From Aquibaculum arenosum (lineage in GTDB: Bacteria > Pseudomonadota > Alphaproteobacteria > Kiloniellales > DSM-21159): a DNA stretch of 64,000 nucleotides. Made by a program: the position numbers and the translations under genes. Where the stretch lies: assembly GCF_029222965.1 (NCBI RefSeq), contig NZ_JARHUD010000009.1, positions 62,001-126,000 of the forward strand. The letters are read 5' to 3'. Shown piece by piece: positions 56,401-64,000 of the stretch; the first letter of the stretch is position 1, and every line of letters starts with the position of its first letter. The notes under the pieces are model-generated. The model was given only the letters and a program-made list of their open reading frames with translations. It was not told where the DNA came from and did no database searches.

Positions 56401-57255
56401 CTACATGTCGGCTGGGATGGCCAGCACGTCGCAATCCACTTCGGCGATCAGGGTCTCGGCAGTGCTGCCGAGCAGGAGGCGCTTGACGCCGCTCGACCCG
56501 CGCGTGCCGAGGATCAAAAGCTCGATATCGAAGTGCTCCACGGACTCTTGGACCAGATCCAGCGGCTCGGCCTCGCGCACAATCACGCTGGCCTGGGACA
56601 CGCCGGCTTCGTGCAGCTGAGCGTCGATCCGCGCCGCGGCGGCAGAACGCTCCCGCGCACTGCGCTCGGCAATGGCTTCTCCTTCAATGCCCGCATGGGC
56701 CATGAGAGGCCGGCCAGGATCGCGCAACGCATGCACCGCCCAAAGGGAGGTTTCTGGCCCCAGGAACGAAAGCTGCTTGGCCTTGGCCAGCGCCTGACGG
56801 CTGCTGGCGGACTCGTCGAGCGCGAGACACAGTTTGTGATAAGGGCCTTCTGCTGCCTGGCGCGTGATCAGGACCGGATGGGGGCCATAGCGTAACAGCC
56901 GCTCGACGGTGGAGCCCAGCCACAAGCCGGCAATTGCCCGCTTGCGCGGTGCCCCGACCACGATCATGTCGACATCCCCAAGTGCGGCCGTTTCCAGCAG
57001 ACGCTCCTCCACTGCCCCTTCGCTCACGCGCAGCACAATGCTCTCGTCATCCCGGCGCGCAGGGGGCAGGGCGGCGCGCATGGCCTCGAGAGCCCGGCGT
57101 TTTTCTTCCGCCTTGAGGCGTTCCGGCTTGCGCTCATCGAGGACATGCAGGCATGTCAATTGTCCCGAGCGCTGTTCAGCAAGCTGCAGTCCACGGGCCA
57201 AGGCCAGCTGTGATCCCTGGTCCAGGTCGAATGCCACGAGGATGTCTTGCGTCAT
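56401..57255 (-). CDS. Tandem-domain universal stress protein
   Basis: A 284-residue protein with two UspA domains. The first (about 1-135, TQDILVAFDLDQGSQLALAR to VGAPRKRAIAGLWLGSTVER) has a damaged nucleotide motif, lacking the second glycine. The second (about 140-284) has the full ATP motif G-2x-G-9x-GS in GTRGSSGVKRLLLGST. Tandem Usps of this kind are often the only copy that binds ATP in one domain. The ATG at 57255 is eight bases after GGGAGG; a longer frame to 57291 is rejected. It is divergent from the antiporter gene at 57449, which suggests a role in ion or osmotic stress. Confidence 0.88.
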   Translation of the reverse strand: MTQDILVAFDLDQGSQLALARGLQLAEQRSGQLTCLHVLDERKPERLKAEEKRRALEAMRAALPPARRDDESIVLRVSEGAVEERLLETAALGDVDMIVVGAPRKRAIAGLWLGSTVERLLRYGPHPVLITRQAAEGPYHKLCLALDESASSRQALAKAKQLSFLGPETSLWAVHALRDPGRPLMAHAGIEGEAIAERSARERSAAAARIDAQLHEAGVSQASVIVREAEPLDLVQESVEHFDIELLILGTRGSSGVKRLLLGSTAETLIAEVDCDVLAIPADM

Positions 57256-57448
57256 ACTCTTGCCTCCCACACTGCCTATTGCCTCTCGCATCGCGCGCAG
57301 CCGGAACGATTCTGCAGCCTTTCCCTGGCCAAAGCCATGACGCCCTTCAATGGCACTTTTCCGCGCTGTGATTTCCCTATCGTGACTTTCCTATTAGAAG
57401 AGGAGGGGAGCGTGCGCGGCGAACGACGAGAGGGCAGGAGGTGAAAGT

Positions 57449-59308
57449 ATGATAGACATGATGCTCCTGGCCATACTGATCGGGGCCGGGCTCGTCGTCT
57501 TCTCCATTTTTACCAGCCTCGTTGCCTTCCGTTTCGGCGCGCCTTTGCTGCTGATCTTGCTCGGGATCGGTCTCATTGCCGGCGTCGACGGGATCGGCGG
57601 CATCGAGTTTGCCAATGTCGAGGCGGCCTACTTCATTGGCAGCATAGCCTTGGCTGTCATTCTCTTCGATAGCGGCCTCGGCACGCGATTGAAGACCTTT
57701 CGCCTGGCTGCAGCGCCGGCGCTGATCCTTGCCACCCTGGGCGTTGTCATCACCGCAGCGCTGCTCGCCGTGCCGATTTACTACATTCTGGGCGTCGGCT
57801 GGTTAGAGGCCTTGCTGCTGGGCGCCATCGTCGGTTCGACGGACGCTGCGGCCGTGTTCTTCCTGCTGCGTGTCGGTGGCATTCGAATCCGCGAGCGGGT
57901 CCGCGCCACGCTGGAAATCGAATCGGCCTCGAACGATCCCATGGCCATCTTCCTGACCATGACGTTGGTCAGTGTGCTGGCTGCCGGTGAAATCGGCGCT
58001 CAGGACGCCGTCTGGACTTTCGCCAGCGCATTCCTGCTGCAGATGGGCGTCGGCCTTGCAGCGGGACTCTTCGGTGGCGGGCTCATCGTGCAGACAGTCA
58101 ATCGCGTGACCCTGGAGACGGGCCTCTATCCCATCGTCGTCATCGGCCTGGCGATGTGCAATTTTGCTGTCGCTTCGATGCTCGGCGGGAGCGGCTTTCT
58201 GGCGGTCTTCGTGGCCGGCCTGATCGCGGGCAATGTGCCCATGCGCGGCGCCGTCATGCTGCGCCGCTTCCAGGAAGGCCTGACCTGGCTGGCGCAGATC
58301 GTCATGTTTTTGGTGCTGGGGCTCCTGGCGACCCCCTCCGAGTTTCCCCAGATTGCTCTTCAGGCCGTGCTGATCGCACTGGCCCTGATTCTCTTCGCGC
58401 GTCCTCTGGCGGTTTGGCTCTGTCTGCTGCCCTTCGGATTTCGCCGAACGGAAACAACCTTTCTTGCCTGGGTCGGGTTGCGGGGCGCGGTGTCGATCCT
58501 GCTTGGCATTCTGCCGATCATCGGTGATTTGCCGAACGGCCAGACGCTGTTCAACGTGGCGTTCATCATCGTGCTGAGCTCGCTGCTCGTGCAGGGCTGG
58601 ACCATCCGGCCGCTGGCACGGCAGTTGGGCCTGATCGTGCCGCCCCGGATTGGCCCGGTGGACCGCGTCGAACTGGAGCTGCCGGGCAACGCCCGCCACG
58701 AACTGGTGACCTACCGCATTGCCAAGGAAAGTCCGGTGGCGCGAGGTGAGCGGATTCCCCGCTGGGCGCGCCCATCTCTGATCGTGCGCAATGGTCGGTC
58801 CATGCGCATTCACGAGGCCGGACGCCTGGGGGCAGGGGATTATGTCTACATTTTCGTGCCGCCCAACTTCATCAGCCTGCTCGACCGGCTCTTTGCCAGC
58901 CCGGCCGAGCTCAGCGACGCGGATGAGGACTATTTCGGTGCCTTCACGCTGGATCCAAAGCGCCCGATCGGAGACGTGGCGCGCAGCTATGGATTCGAGG
59001 TCAATGAAGAAAATGCCGAACTCAGCGTCGCTGACTTTCTGCGCAAACGCCTGGGCGGGGCGGTGGGTCGCGGCGACCGGCTTACCCTCCCGCCAGTCGA
59101 GCTCATCGTGCGCGAGGCTGATGATGACCATCGCATTCTCGCGGTTGGGCTGGGGTTGGAACCAAGCGGTGACAGCCCTGCGCGCATTCCCTTCTTCTAC
59201 AGTTCGCGCGAGATTGCCGGAGGCATCCGGAATTGGCTGCACCGCCGGCGGCAGCGCGCCTCGGCCCCTCCGCAGGAGACAAAGAAGAAGCCGGGCAAGG
59301 ATTCCTAG
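57449..59308 (+). CDS. Cation/proton antiporter NhaP2/CvrA type, copy A
   Basis: A 619-residue protein. Residues 1 to about 395 are a 12-helix Na+/H+ exchanger domain, with the ion-site motif ESASNDPMAIFLTMTL containing the Asn-Asp pair, and GSTDAAAVFFLLR before it. Residues about 405-490 fit a TrkA-C (RCK-C) domain, and about 505-590 a CorC/HlyC-like domain (SVADFLRKRLGGAVGRGDRL), as in the potassium/proton antiporter CvrA. It likely exports K+ or Na+ in exchange for H+. The start ATG follows GGAGGTGAAAGT. A homologue of the same layout follows 220 bases downstream. Confidence 0.9.
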   Translation: MIDMMLLAILIGAGLVVFSIFTSLVAFRFGAPLLLILLGIGLIAGVDGIGGIEFANVEAAYFIGSIALAVILFDSGLGTRLKTFRLAAAPALILATLGVVITAALLAVPIYYILGVGWLEALLLGAIVGSTDAAAVFFLLRVGGIRIRERVRATLEIESASNDPMAIFLTMTLVSVLAAGEIGAQDAVWTFASAFLLQMGVGLAAGLFGGGLIVQTVNRVTLETGLYPIVVIGLAMCNFAVASMLGGSGFLAVFVAGLIAGNVPMRGAVMLRRFQEGLTWLAQIVMFLVLGLLATPSEFPQIALQAVLIALALILFARPLAVWLCLLPFGFRRTETTFLAWVGLRGAVSILLGILPIIGDLPNGQTLFNVAFIIVLSSLLVQGWTIRPLARQLGLIVPPRIGPVDRVELELPGNARHELVTYRIAKESPVARGERIPRWARPSLIVRNGRSMRIHEAGRLGAGDYVYIFVPPNFISLLDRLFASPAELSDADEDYFGAFTLDPKRPIGDVARSYGFEVNEENAELSVADFLRKRLGGAVGRGDRLTLPPVELIVREADDDHRILAVGLGLEPSGDSPARIPFFYSSREIAGGIRNWLHRRRQRASAPPQETKKKPGKDS

Positions 59309-59531
59309 CCACACAAGCTTGGCCTGGAAGGCAGCCTCACCGGCGCCTATTCGCCCCTCGGCGAGCTTGCTGCACAACATGGTCGTTTTTTCGCCATGCG
59401 GGCATGGCAGTAACGGCGCCGCAACGCTATCTCCTTGAAGGACGGCGCGTGTCCCGCCCTGCACCTTCCCGGTGCAGGAACGGTCTCCCCGCTTTCAATA
59501 CAACCGCTGCTCAGGAGCCGTACACCGGTCG

Positions 59532-61358
59532 ATGGAACTCGCAAACCAGTTCATTCTGCTGAGCGGCGCCTTGCTGCTCGTCGCCATTCTCGCCGGGGTG
59601 CTGTCGTCGCGCATCGGCGCACCGCTGCTTCTGGTGTTCCTCGGCCTGGGCATGGCATTCGGGGAGGAAGGTCCCGGCGGAATCGTGTTCCACGATTTCA
59701 ACACTGCCTACGCCATCGGCAGCCTGGCGCTGGCGATCATTCTCTTCGATGGTGGTTTGCGCACCTCCTTTTCTTCCCTGCGGATTGCCTGGGCGCCCGC
59801 GTCGCTGCTGGCCACCGTCGGTGTTGCCCTGACCGCGGCGATGACCGGGACCTTCGCCTGGCTCGTGCTCGACCTTTCCCCGCTTGCGGCCTTGCTTGTG
59901 GGCTCCATCGTGGCCTCGACTGATGCCGCGGCGGTGTTCCTCCTGCTGCATCAGCGCGGCATGGACCTCAAGCGGCGCGTGGGAACCACGCTGGAGGTCG
60001 AATCGGGCTGCAACGATCCCATGGCGATCTTTCTCACCATCACGCTGGTGGAACTGCTGCTCCACGGTGACGGCGAGATCGGCTGGACGGTGGCCCGGAC
60101 CCTGGGCGAGCAGATGGGCTACGGCGCCGTCATCGGGCTGGCGGGCGGCTGGCTGTTGGCGCAGGTGGTCAACCGGCTGGAACTGGCACCGGGCCTCTAT
60201 CCCGTCTTCGTCGTTGCCGGCGCCCTGGTGATCTTCGGCGGCACCCAGGAATTGGGGGGCAGCGGCTTTCTTGCCGTTTATTTGGCGGGCATCATTGCCG
60301 GCAACCGGCGCCTGCGTGCGAACCAGCTCGTTCGGCGCTTCCACGACGGTATCGCCTGGGTGTCGCAGATCGCCATGTTCATGATGCTGGGCCTGCTGGT
60401 CACGCCGAGCAGTCTGGCACCGGATTTGGTGCCGGCGCTGCTGATTGCCGGCGGTCTGATGTTCGTGGCACGGCCCTTGGCGGTATTCCTCTGTCTCTGG
60501 CCCTTTCGCTTCAAGCCCGAGGAGCGGCTCTTCATTGCCTGGGTTGGTCTGCGCGGGGCGGTGCCCATCTTTCTGGCGATAATCCCCGTGCTCGGCGGGA
60601 TCGATCACGGCATCGACCTTTTCAACGTGGCCTACATCGTCGTGCTGACCTCACTGCTGTTGCAGGGTTGGACCGTGCCCTGGTTGGCCCGGCGCCTGGA
60701 CATCGAGCTGCCGCCGCGCCCGGAGCCGACGGGGCGCTTCGACATGGAGTTGATGCGCGGCTTTGACCGCGAACTGGTGGGCTATCGCATAGCCGAGACC
60801 AGTCCCATGGCCAATCATCCGATCGAGGATCTGCGAGTGCCCGATCGGGTGCGCATCCTGGCGGTGCTGCGCGACAACGCGGTCGTGCAGCGCCAGTTGA
60901 TGAAGTCCCTGAAGCCGGACGACTATCTTCTGGCCCTGGCGCCCCCGGAACAGGTGCTGCTGCTCGACCGGCAGCTTCTGCCGTCCCGCAGGCGTTCGGG
61001 CCGCCGGAGCGAACCGGTGCTGGGCGATTTCGCCTTCCCCGGTGCATCCCCGGTGGGTGCGTTGGCTGACGTCTACGATCTGCCCGTTACTCGGCGCGAG
61101 CGGGAGATGAGCCTTTCGGACTTCCTCCAGTCGCGACTGGGGAAGGACTGCTCGGTCGGCGACAAACTCAGCCTCGGCGCCATCGAGCTGGTGGTGCGCA
61201 GCATGGAGGACGGCGCGGTACAGGAAGTCGGCATCTGGCTCGAACCAGCTGTCCCCCACCTGCTGCCAAGGGGGCTGGCGCGACGGGTCGCAGGCGCGGG
61301 CAGGTTCTTGCGGCGGAACAAGACAGTGCGCAAGCTGGCCGACGATCCGCCGCTGTGA
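59532..61358 (+). CDS. Cation/proton antiporter NhaP2/CvrA type, copy B
   Basis: A 608-residue paralogue of the antiporter upstream, with the same three-part layout. The exchanger domain has ASTDAAAVFLLLHQRGM and ESGCNDPMAIFLTITL, in which Cys replaces the Ser before Asn-Asp of copy A. The C-terminal part carries a TrkA-C region and a CorC/HlyC-like region with LSDFLQSRLGKDCSVGDKLS. The two differ clearly in sequence, so the duplication is old and ion preference may differ. The ATG at 59532 is accepted although the nearest AGGAG is 14 bases away; an in-frame ATG at 59472 would add a non-conserved leader. Confidence 0.88.
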   Translation: MELANQFILLSGALLLVAILAGVLSSRIGAPLLLVFLGLGMAFGEEGPGGIVFHDFNTAYAIGSLALAIILFDGGLRTSFSSLRIAWAPASLLATVGVALTAAMTGTFAWLVLDLSPLAALLVGSIVASTDAAAVFLLLHQRGMDLKRRVGTTLEVESGCNDPMAIFLTITLVELLLHGDGEIGWTVARTLGEQMGYGAVIGLAGGWLLAQVVNRLELAPGLYPVFVVAGALVIFGGTQELGGSGFLAVYLAGIIAGNRRLRANQLVRRFHDGIAWVSQIAMFMMLGLLVTPSSLAPDLVPALLIAGGLMFVARPLAVFLCLWPFRFKPEERLFIAWVGLRGAVPIFLAIIPVLGGIDHGIDLFNVAYIVVLTSLLLQGWTVPWLARRLDIELPPRPEPTGRFDMELMRGFDRELVGYRIAETSPMANHPIEDLRVPDRVRILAVLRDNAVVQRQLMKSLKPDDYLLALAPPEQVLLLDRQLLPSRRRSGRRSEPVLGDFAFPGASPVGALADVYDLPVTRREREMSLSDFLQSRLGKDCSVGDKLSLGAIELVVRSMEDGAVQEVGIWLEPAVPHLLPRGLARRVAGAGRFLRRNKTVRKLADDPPL

Positions 61359-61472
61359 CAGCTCGACCCGGCTTGAGCCAGGGACGTTCAGGCCGCAGAC
61401 TGGGTGCCGCCGGACAGGGCCGCATTGCGGTCAGACCTGTACGCTCCCAAGGTGAAGCAATGAGGCGTGCTC

Positions 61473-63503
61473 GTGTTCGATAAGCTGCTGATCGCCAATC
61501 GCGGAGAGATCGCCTGTCGTGTCGCTGAGACGGCGCGGCGCCTGGGCATCGCGACTGTGGCGGTCTATTCCGATGCCGATGCCGGGGCACGTCACGTGGA
61601 CCTGGCCGACGAGGCTTGGCGCCTGGGCCCAGCACCACCTGCCGAGAGTTACCTCTGCGTGGAGCGCTTGATCGAGGTGGCGCGTGCCTCGGGCGCGCAG
61701 GCGGTCCACCCCGGCTATGGCTTTCTGTCGGAGAATGCCGACTTTGCCGAGGCCTGTGCTGCAGCCGGCCTGGTTTTCGTTGGGCCACCGCCAGACGCCA
61801 TCCGCGCCATGGGCTCGAAGAGCGCAGCCAAGGCCCTGATGGCGCGTGCCGGGGTTCCCCTGGTGCCGGGTTACCATGGCGAGGACCAGGCGCCCGAACG
61901 TTTGGCACAGGAGGCCGACGCCCTCGGCTATCCTTTGCTGCTGAAGGCCTCGGCCGGTGGTGGCGGCAAGGGCATGCGCGTGATCGAGCGGCCGGAGGAT
62001 TTCGCGGAGGCTCTAGCAGGGGCGCGGCGCGAGGCGCAGGCGGCTTTCGGCGACGACCGCATGCTGCTAGAGCGTTATCTCACCCGGCCGCGCCACATCG
62101 AGATTCAGGTCTTCGCCGATGGTGGCGGCCAGGTGGTGCATCTCTTTGAGCGCGACTGTTCCCTGCAGCGTCGCCATCAGAAAGTGGTGGAAGAGGCGCC
62201 GGCGCCGGGTCTGGACCCTGCACTGCGTCAGGCCATGGGCGAGGCCGCGATCGCGGCTGCCCAGGCAATCGGCTATGAGGGCGCGGGCACGGTCGAGTTC
62301 ATACTCGAGGACGACGCCTTCTTCTTCATGGAGATGAACACTCGACTGCAGGTGGAGCATCCGGTGACCGAGATGATCACTGGGCTGGACCTGGTGGAGT
62401 GGCAGCTGCGCGTGGCGGCGGGCGAGCCACTGCCTTGCGGCCAGCAGGCGATCCAGGCGCGCGGCCATGCGATCGAGGCGCGGCTCTACGCCGAAGACCC
62501 GGCACGCGGCTACCTGCCCACCACCGGCCGCCTGGCGCACCTGCGCTTTCCCGAGGGCGATCCGGCGCTGCGCATCGACAGCGGCGTGCGCGAAGGCGAT
62601 GAGATCACGCCCTACTATGACCCCATGATCGCCAAGTTGGTGGTCTGGGGCGAAGACCGGGACACGGCACTGCGCCGTCTGCGCGCGGGTCTGGAAGCCA
62701 CCGAGGTGGCGGGCCCCGCGACAAACCTGACCTTCCTGGCGGCCATCGCGCGCCACCCGGATTTTGCCGCAGGTGGCGTCGATACCGGCTTTCTTGCGCG
62801 CTGCGAGCCGGCGCTCACCCTGCCGCCCGATCTCAATGATCCCGCCATCGCGGCCCTGGCCGTGGCGGCGGAGGCCGAGCGGCGCCGGGTGGAGGTGGCG
62901 GGGCAGGCCGCGCGCTCCGGCGATCCCTGGTCGCCCTGGTGGAGCAGCGATGGCTGGCGGTTGAACGCCGAAAGCGAACGCCGGCTGCACTTTACGCTGG
63001 GCGAGGCCGAGCTCGTGGCGGGGCTGCGCTATGGCGTGGCGGGCTTGGCGCTGGAGTGGCAGGGCAGGTTGCTGCCCCTGCAATGGACCCTGGAAGCGAA
63101 GGGACGGCTGCGCGTTGAGCTTGCCGGCAGGACGCTTCGCGCGGCGGTCGCCTGGCAGGGGGAAAGCCTGACGCTGATGCGCGCCGGAGAGAGCCTGCGC
63201 CTGCAGTTGGAAGACCGCCAGGCCGCTGCAGCGGATGTGGAGGGCGTGGCAAGCGGCGTGGTGGCGCCCATGCCGGGCAAGGTGGTCGAGGTTGCTGTGG
63301 CCGTCGGGGAAGAGGTGGCGCGGGGCCAGCTGTTGCTGGTGCTGGAAGCGATGAAGATGGAGCACAGTCTGCGCGCGCCCGCTGACGGAAGGGTCGGCGC
63401 GCTACACGTGCGTGCCGGGGATCAGGTCGAGGAAGGGGTGGAACTGCTCGCCTTTGATCCGCAGCCGGCCGCGCAATCCGCAGACGGCGAGGCGGTGGCC
63501 TAG
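61473..63503 (+). CDS. Acyl-CoA carboxylase biotin-containing subunit (MccA/PccA type)
   Basis: A 676-residue biotin carboxylase with fused carrier domain. Biotin carboxylase motifs are FDKLLIANRGEIACRV at the start, HPGYGFLSEN, KASAGGGGKGMRVIE (ATP loop), ERDCSLQRRHQKVVEEAPAP, FMEMNTRLQVEHPVTEMITG. The C-terminal BCCP carries biotin lysine K628 in LEAMKMEHS. The length and the middle region suit the alpha subunit of methylcrotonyl- or another short acyl-CoA carboxylase. The start is GTG at 61473, seven bases after GAGG. No carboxyltransferase beta subunit is in the window, so the substrate cannot be fixed. The next gene starts four bases after its stop. Confidence 0.88.
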   Translation: MFDKLLIANRGEIACRVAETARRLGIATVAVYSDADAGARHVDLADEAWRLGPAPPAESYLCVERLIEVARASGAQAVHPGYGFLSENADFAEACAAAGLVFVGPPPDAIRAMGSKSAAKALMARAGVPLVPGYHGEDQAPERLAQEADALGYPLLLKASAGGGGKGMRVIERPEDFAEALAGARREAQAAFGDDRMLLERYLTRPRHIEIQVFADGGGQVVHLFERDCSLQRRHQKVVEEAPAPGLDPALRQAMGEAAIAAAQAIGYEGAGTVEFILEDDAFFFMEMNTRLQVEHPVTEMITGLDLVEWQLRVAAGEPLPCGQQAIQARGHAIEARLYAEDPARGYLPTTGRLAHLRFPEGDPALRIDSGVREGDEITPYYDPMIAKLVVWGEDRDTALRRLRAGLEATEVAGPATNLTFLAAIARHPDFAAGGVDTGFLARCEPALTLPPDLNDPAIAALAVAAEAERRRVEVAGQAARSGDPWSPWWSSDGWRLNAESERRLHFTLGEAELVAGLRYGVAGLALEWQGRLLPLQWTLEAKGRLRVELAGRTLRAAVAWQGESLTLMRAGESLRLQLEDRQAAAADVEGVASGVVAPMPGKVVEVAVAVGEEVARGQLLLVLEAMKMEHSLRAPADGRVGALHVRAGDQVEEGVELLAFDPQPAAQSADGEAVA

Positions 63504-63507
63504 CGCC

Positions 63508-63939
63508 ATGGCGTCCCTGCACCTGATCAAGCTTTCCGTGGGCTCGGAGAGCATCGAGAGCCTGCGCCAGTGGCAGGAACGGCGATACGCCCGACACGGC
63601 CGGCTCTGGCATGCCACCCGCATGATGCCCCGGCGCAAGGACGAACTGCTCGATCCCGAGGCGCCGGGCTCGATCTATTGGGTCATACGTGGCGTGATCC
63701 AGGCTCGTCAGCAGCTCGTTGGCCTTGAGAGCGGGGCCGAAGAGGAGGGGCGCAGCATGACGCTGCTGCTCCTCGACCCGACTCTCGTGTCTGTTGTGCC
63801 GACGCCCAAGCGCCCCTTTCAGGGCTGGCGCTATCTCCTGCCCGAGCAGGCCCCGCAGGATCTGGCATCCGGTGAGGGGGAGGAGGCCGGTCCGCCCCCG
63901 GCATTTTTGGCGGAATTGCGTGCCTTGGGCATTTTGTGA
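63508..63939 (+). CDS. DUF1489 family protein
   Basis: A 143-residue protein of the alphaproteobacterial DUF1489 family. Characteristic parts are LHLIKLSVGSESIESLRQWQ, WHATRMMPRRKDELLD, SIYWVIRGVIQARQQLVGLE, and KRPFQGWRYLLPEQAP. Its role is unknown; the family is small, cytosolic and commonly near central metabolism genes. The ATG at 63508 lies four bases after the carboxylase stop, so co-transcription is likely. After its stop only 61 bases remain in the window, with a T-rich stretch at 63963-63970 but no clear hairpin. Confidence 0.88.
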   Translation: MASLHLIKLSVGSESIESLRQWQERRYARHGRLWHATRMMPRRKDELLDPEAPGSIYWVIRGVIQARQQLVGLESGAEEEGRSMTLLLLDPTLVSVVPTPKRPFQGWRYLLPEQAPQDLASGEGEEAGPPPAFLAELRALGIL

Positions 63940-64000
63940 GGAGAAAAATTCGGGACCCCTGATTTTTTGTCTTGCGTGGTTGGTCTGATGGGCCTAGAAC

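Overview
The window reads as a high-GC alphaproteobacterial chromosome segment. Evidence includes GTG and TTG starts, ATGA/GTGA stop-start overlaps, an AmpG-type permease, a DUF1489 protein, a tandem glycine riboswitch and a TeaABC-type TRAP cluster. The gene content points to a marine or salt-adapted member, perhaps of the Rhodospirillales sensu lato. There are no rRNA genes, CRISPR arrays, insertion sequences, prophage genes or other clear mobile elements. About 55 protein genes, two tRNAs, one riboswitch and several hairpins and candidate promoters are called.

Layout. 0.1-0.9 kb: a DUF4160/DUF2442 pair and tRNA-Val(CAC). 1-6.3 kb: uronate dehydrogenase, then a minus-strand block argE, trkH, folE, apaG and a small exported protein. 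6.5-11.2 kb: a tightly overlapped catabolic operon (NTF2-like protein, TetR regulator, HAPMO-like Baeyer-Villiger monooxygenase, acyl-CoA ligase). 11.2-17.8 kb: a TlpA-type thioredoxin fused to an Lgt-like membrane segment, lutABC, Smr and XRE proteins, moaA and a membrane methyltransferase. 17.8-20.5 kb: acnA. 21-29.6 kb: a seven-gene operon placing a complete branched-chain-amino-acid-type ABC importer between two different acyl-CoA ligases, followed by an AmpG-type permease. 31-33.8 kb: an NDP-forming acyl-CoA synthetase/GNAT fusion behind a candidate FNR-type class II promoter. 34-37.6 kb: tRNA-Thr(CGT), peroxiredoxin, a DsbD/ScsB-type reductase and an AlgH protein. 37.7-43.2 kb: glycine riboswitch, gcvT-gcvH-gcvP and a TauE-type permease.

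43.5-61.4 kb is dominated by osmotic and ion homeostasis. It holds a TRAP transporter with a UspA gene resembling the ectoine importer TeaABCD, and a proVWX-type glycine betaine ABC operon with two tandem proX copies. It also holds a two-domain Usp protein and two tandem NhaP2/CvrA-type cation/proton antiporters. Interspersed are a PEP mutase/isocitrate lyase family protein, a VOC protein with a suspected poly-C frameshift, a PhyH-type dioxygenase, and an omega-amino acid:pyruvate aminotransferase divergent from an XRE-cupin regulator. 61.5-64 kb: a biotin-carboxylase/BCCP subunit and a DUF1489 protein.

No wholly new system is proved. The best leads are the candidate FNR promoter and intact catalytic histidine of the synthetase/GNAT fusion, the duplicated proX unit with its conserved leader hairpin, the ligase-ABC-ligase operon, the Lgt-TlpA fusion, the DUF2442 protein with an AT-hook-like tail, and the poly-C frameshift in the VOC gene. 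All names rest on motif reading and remembered family features; no database search was made.
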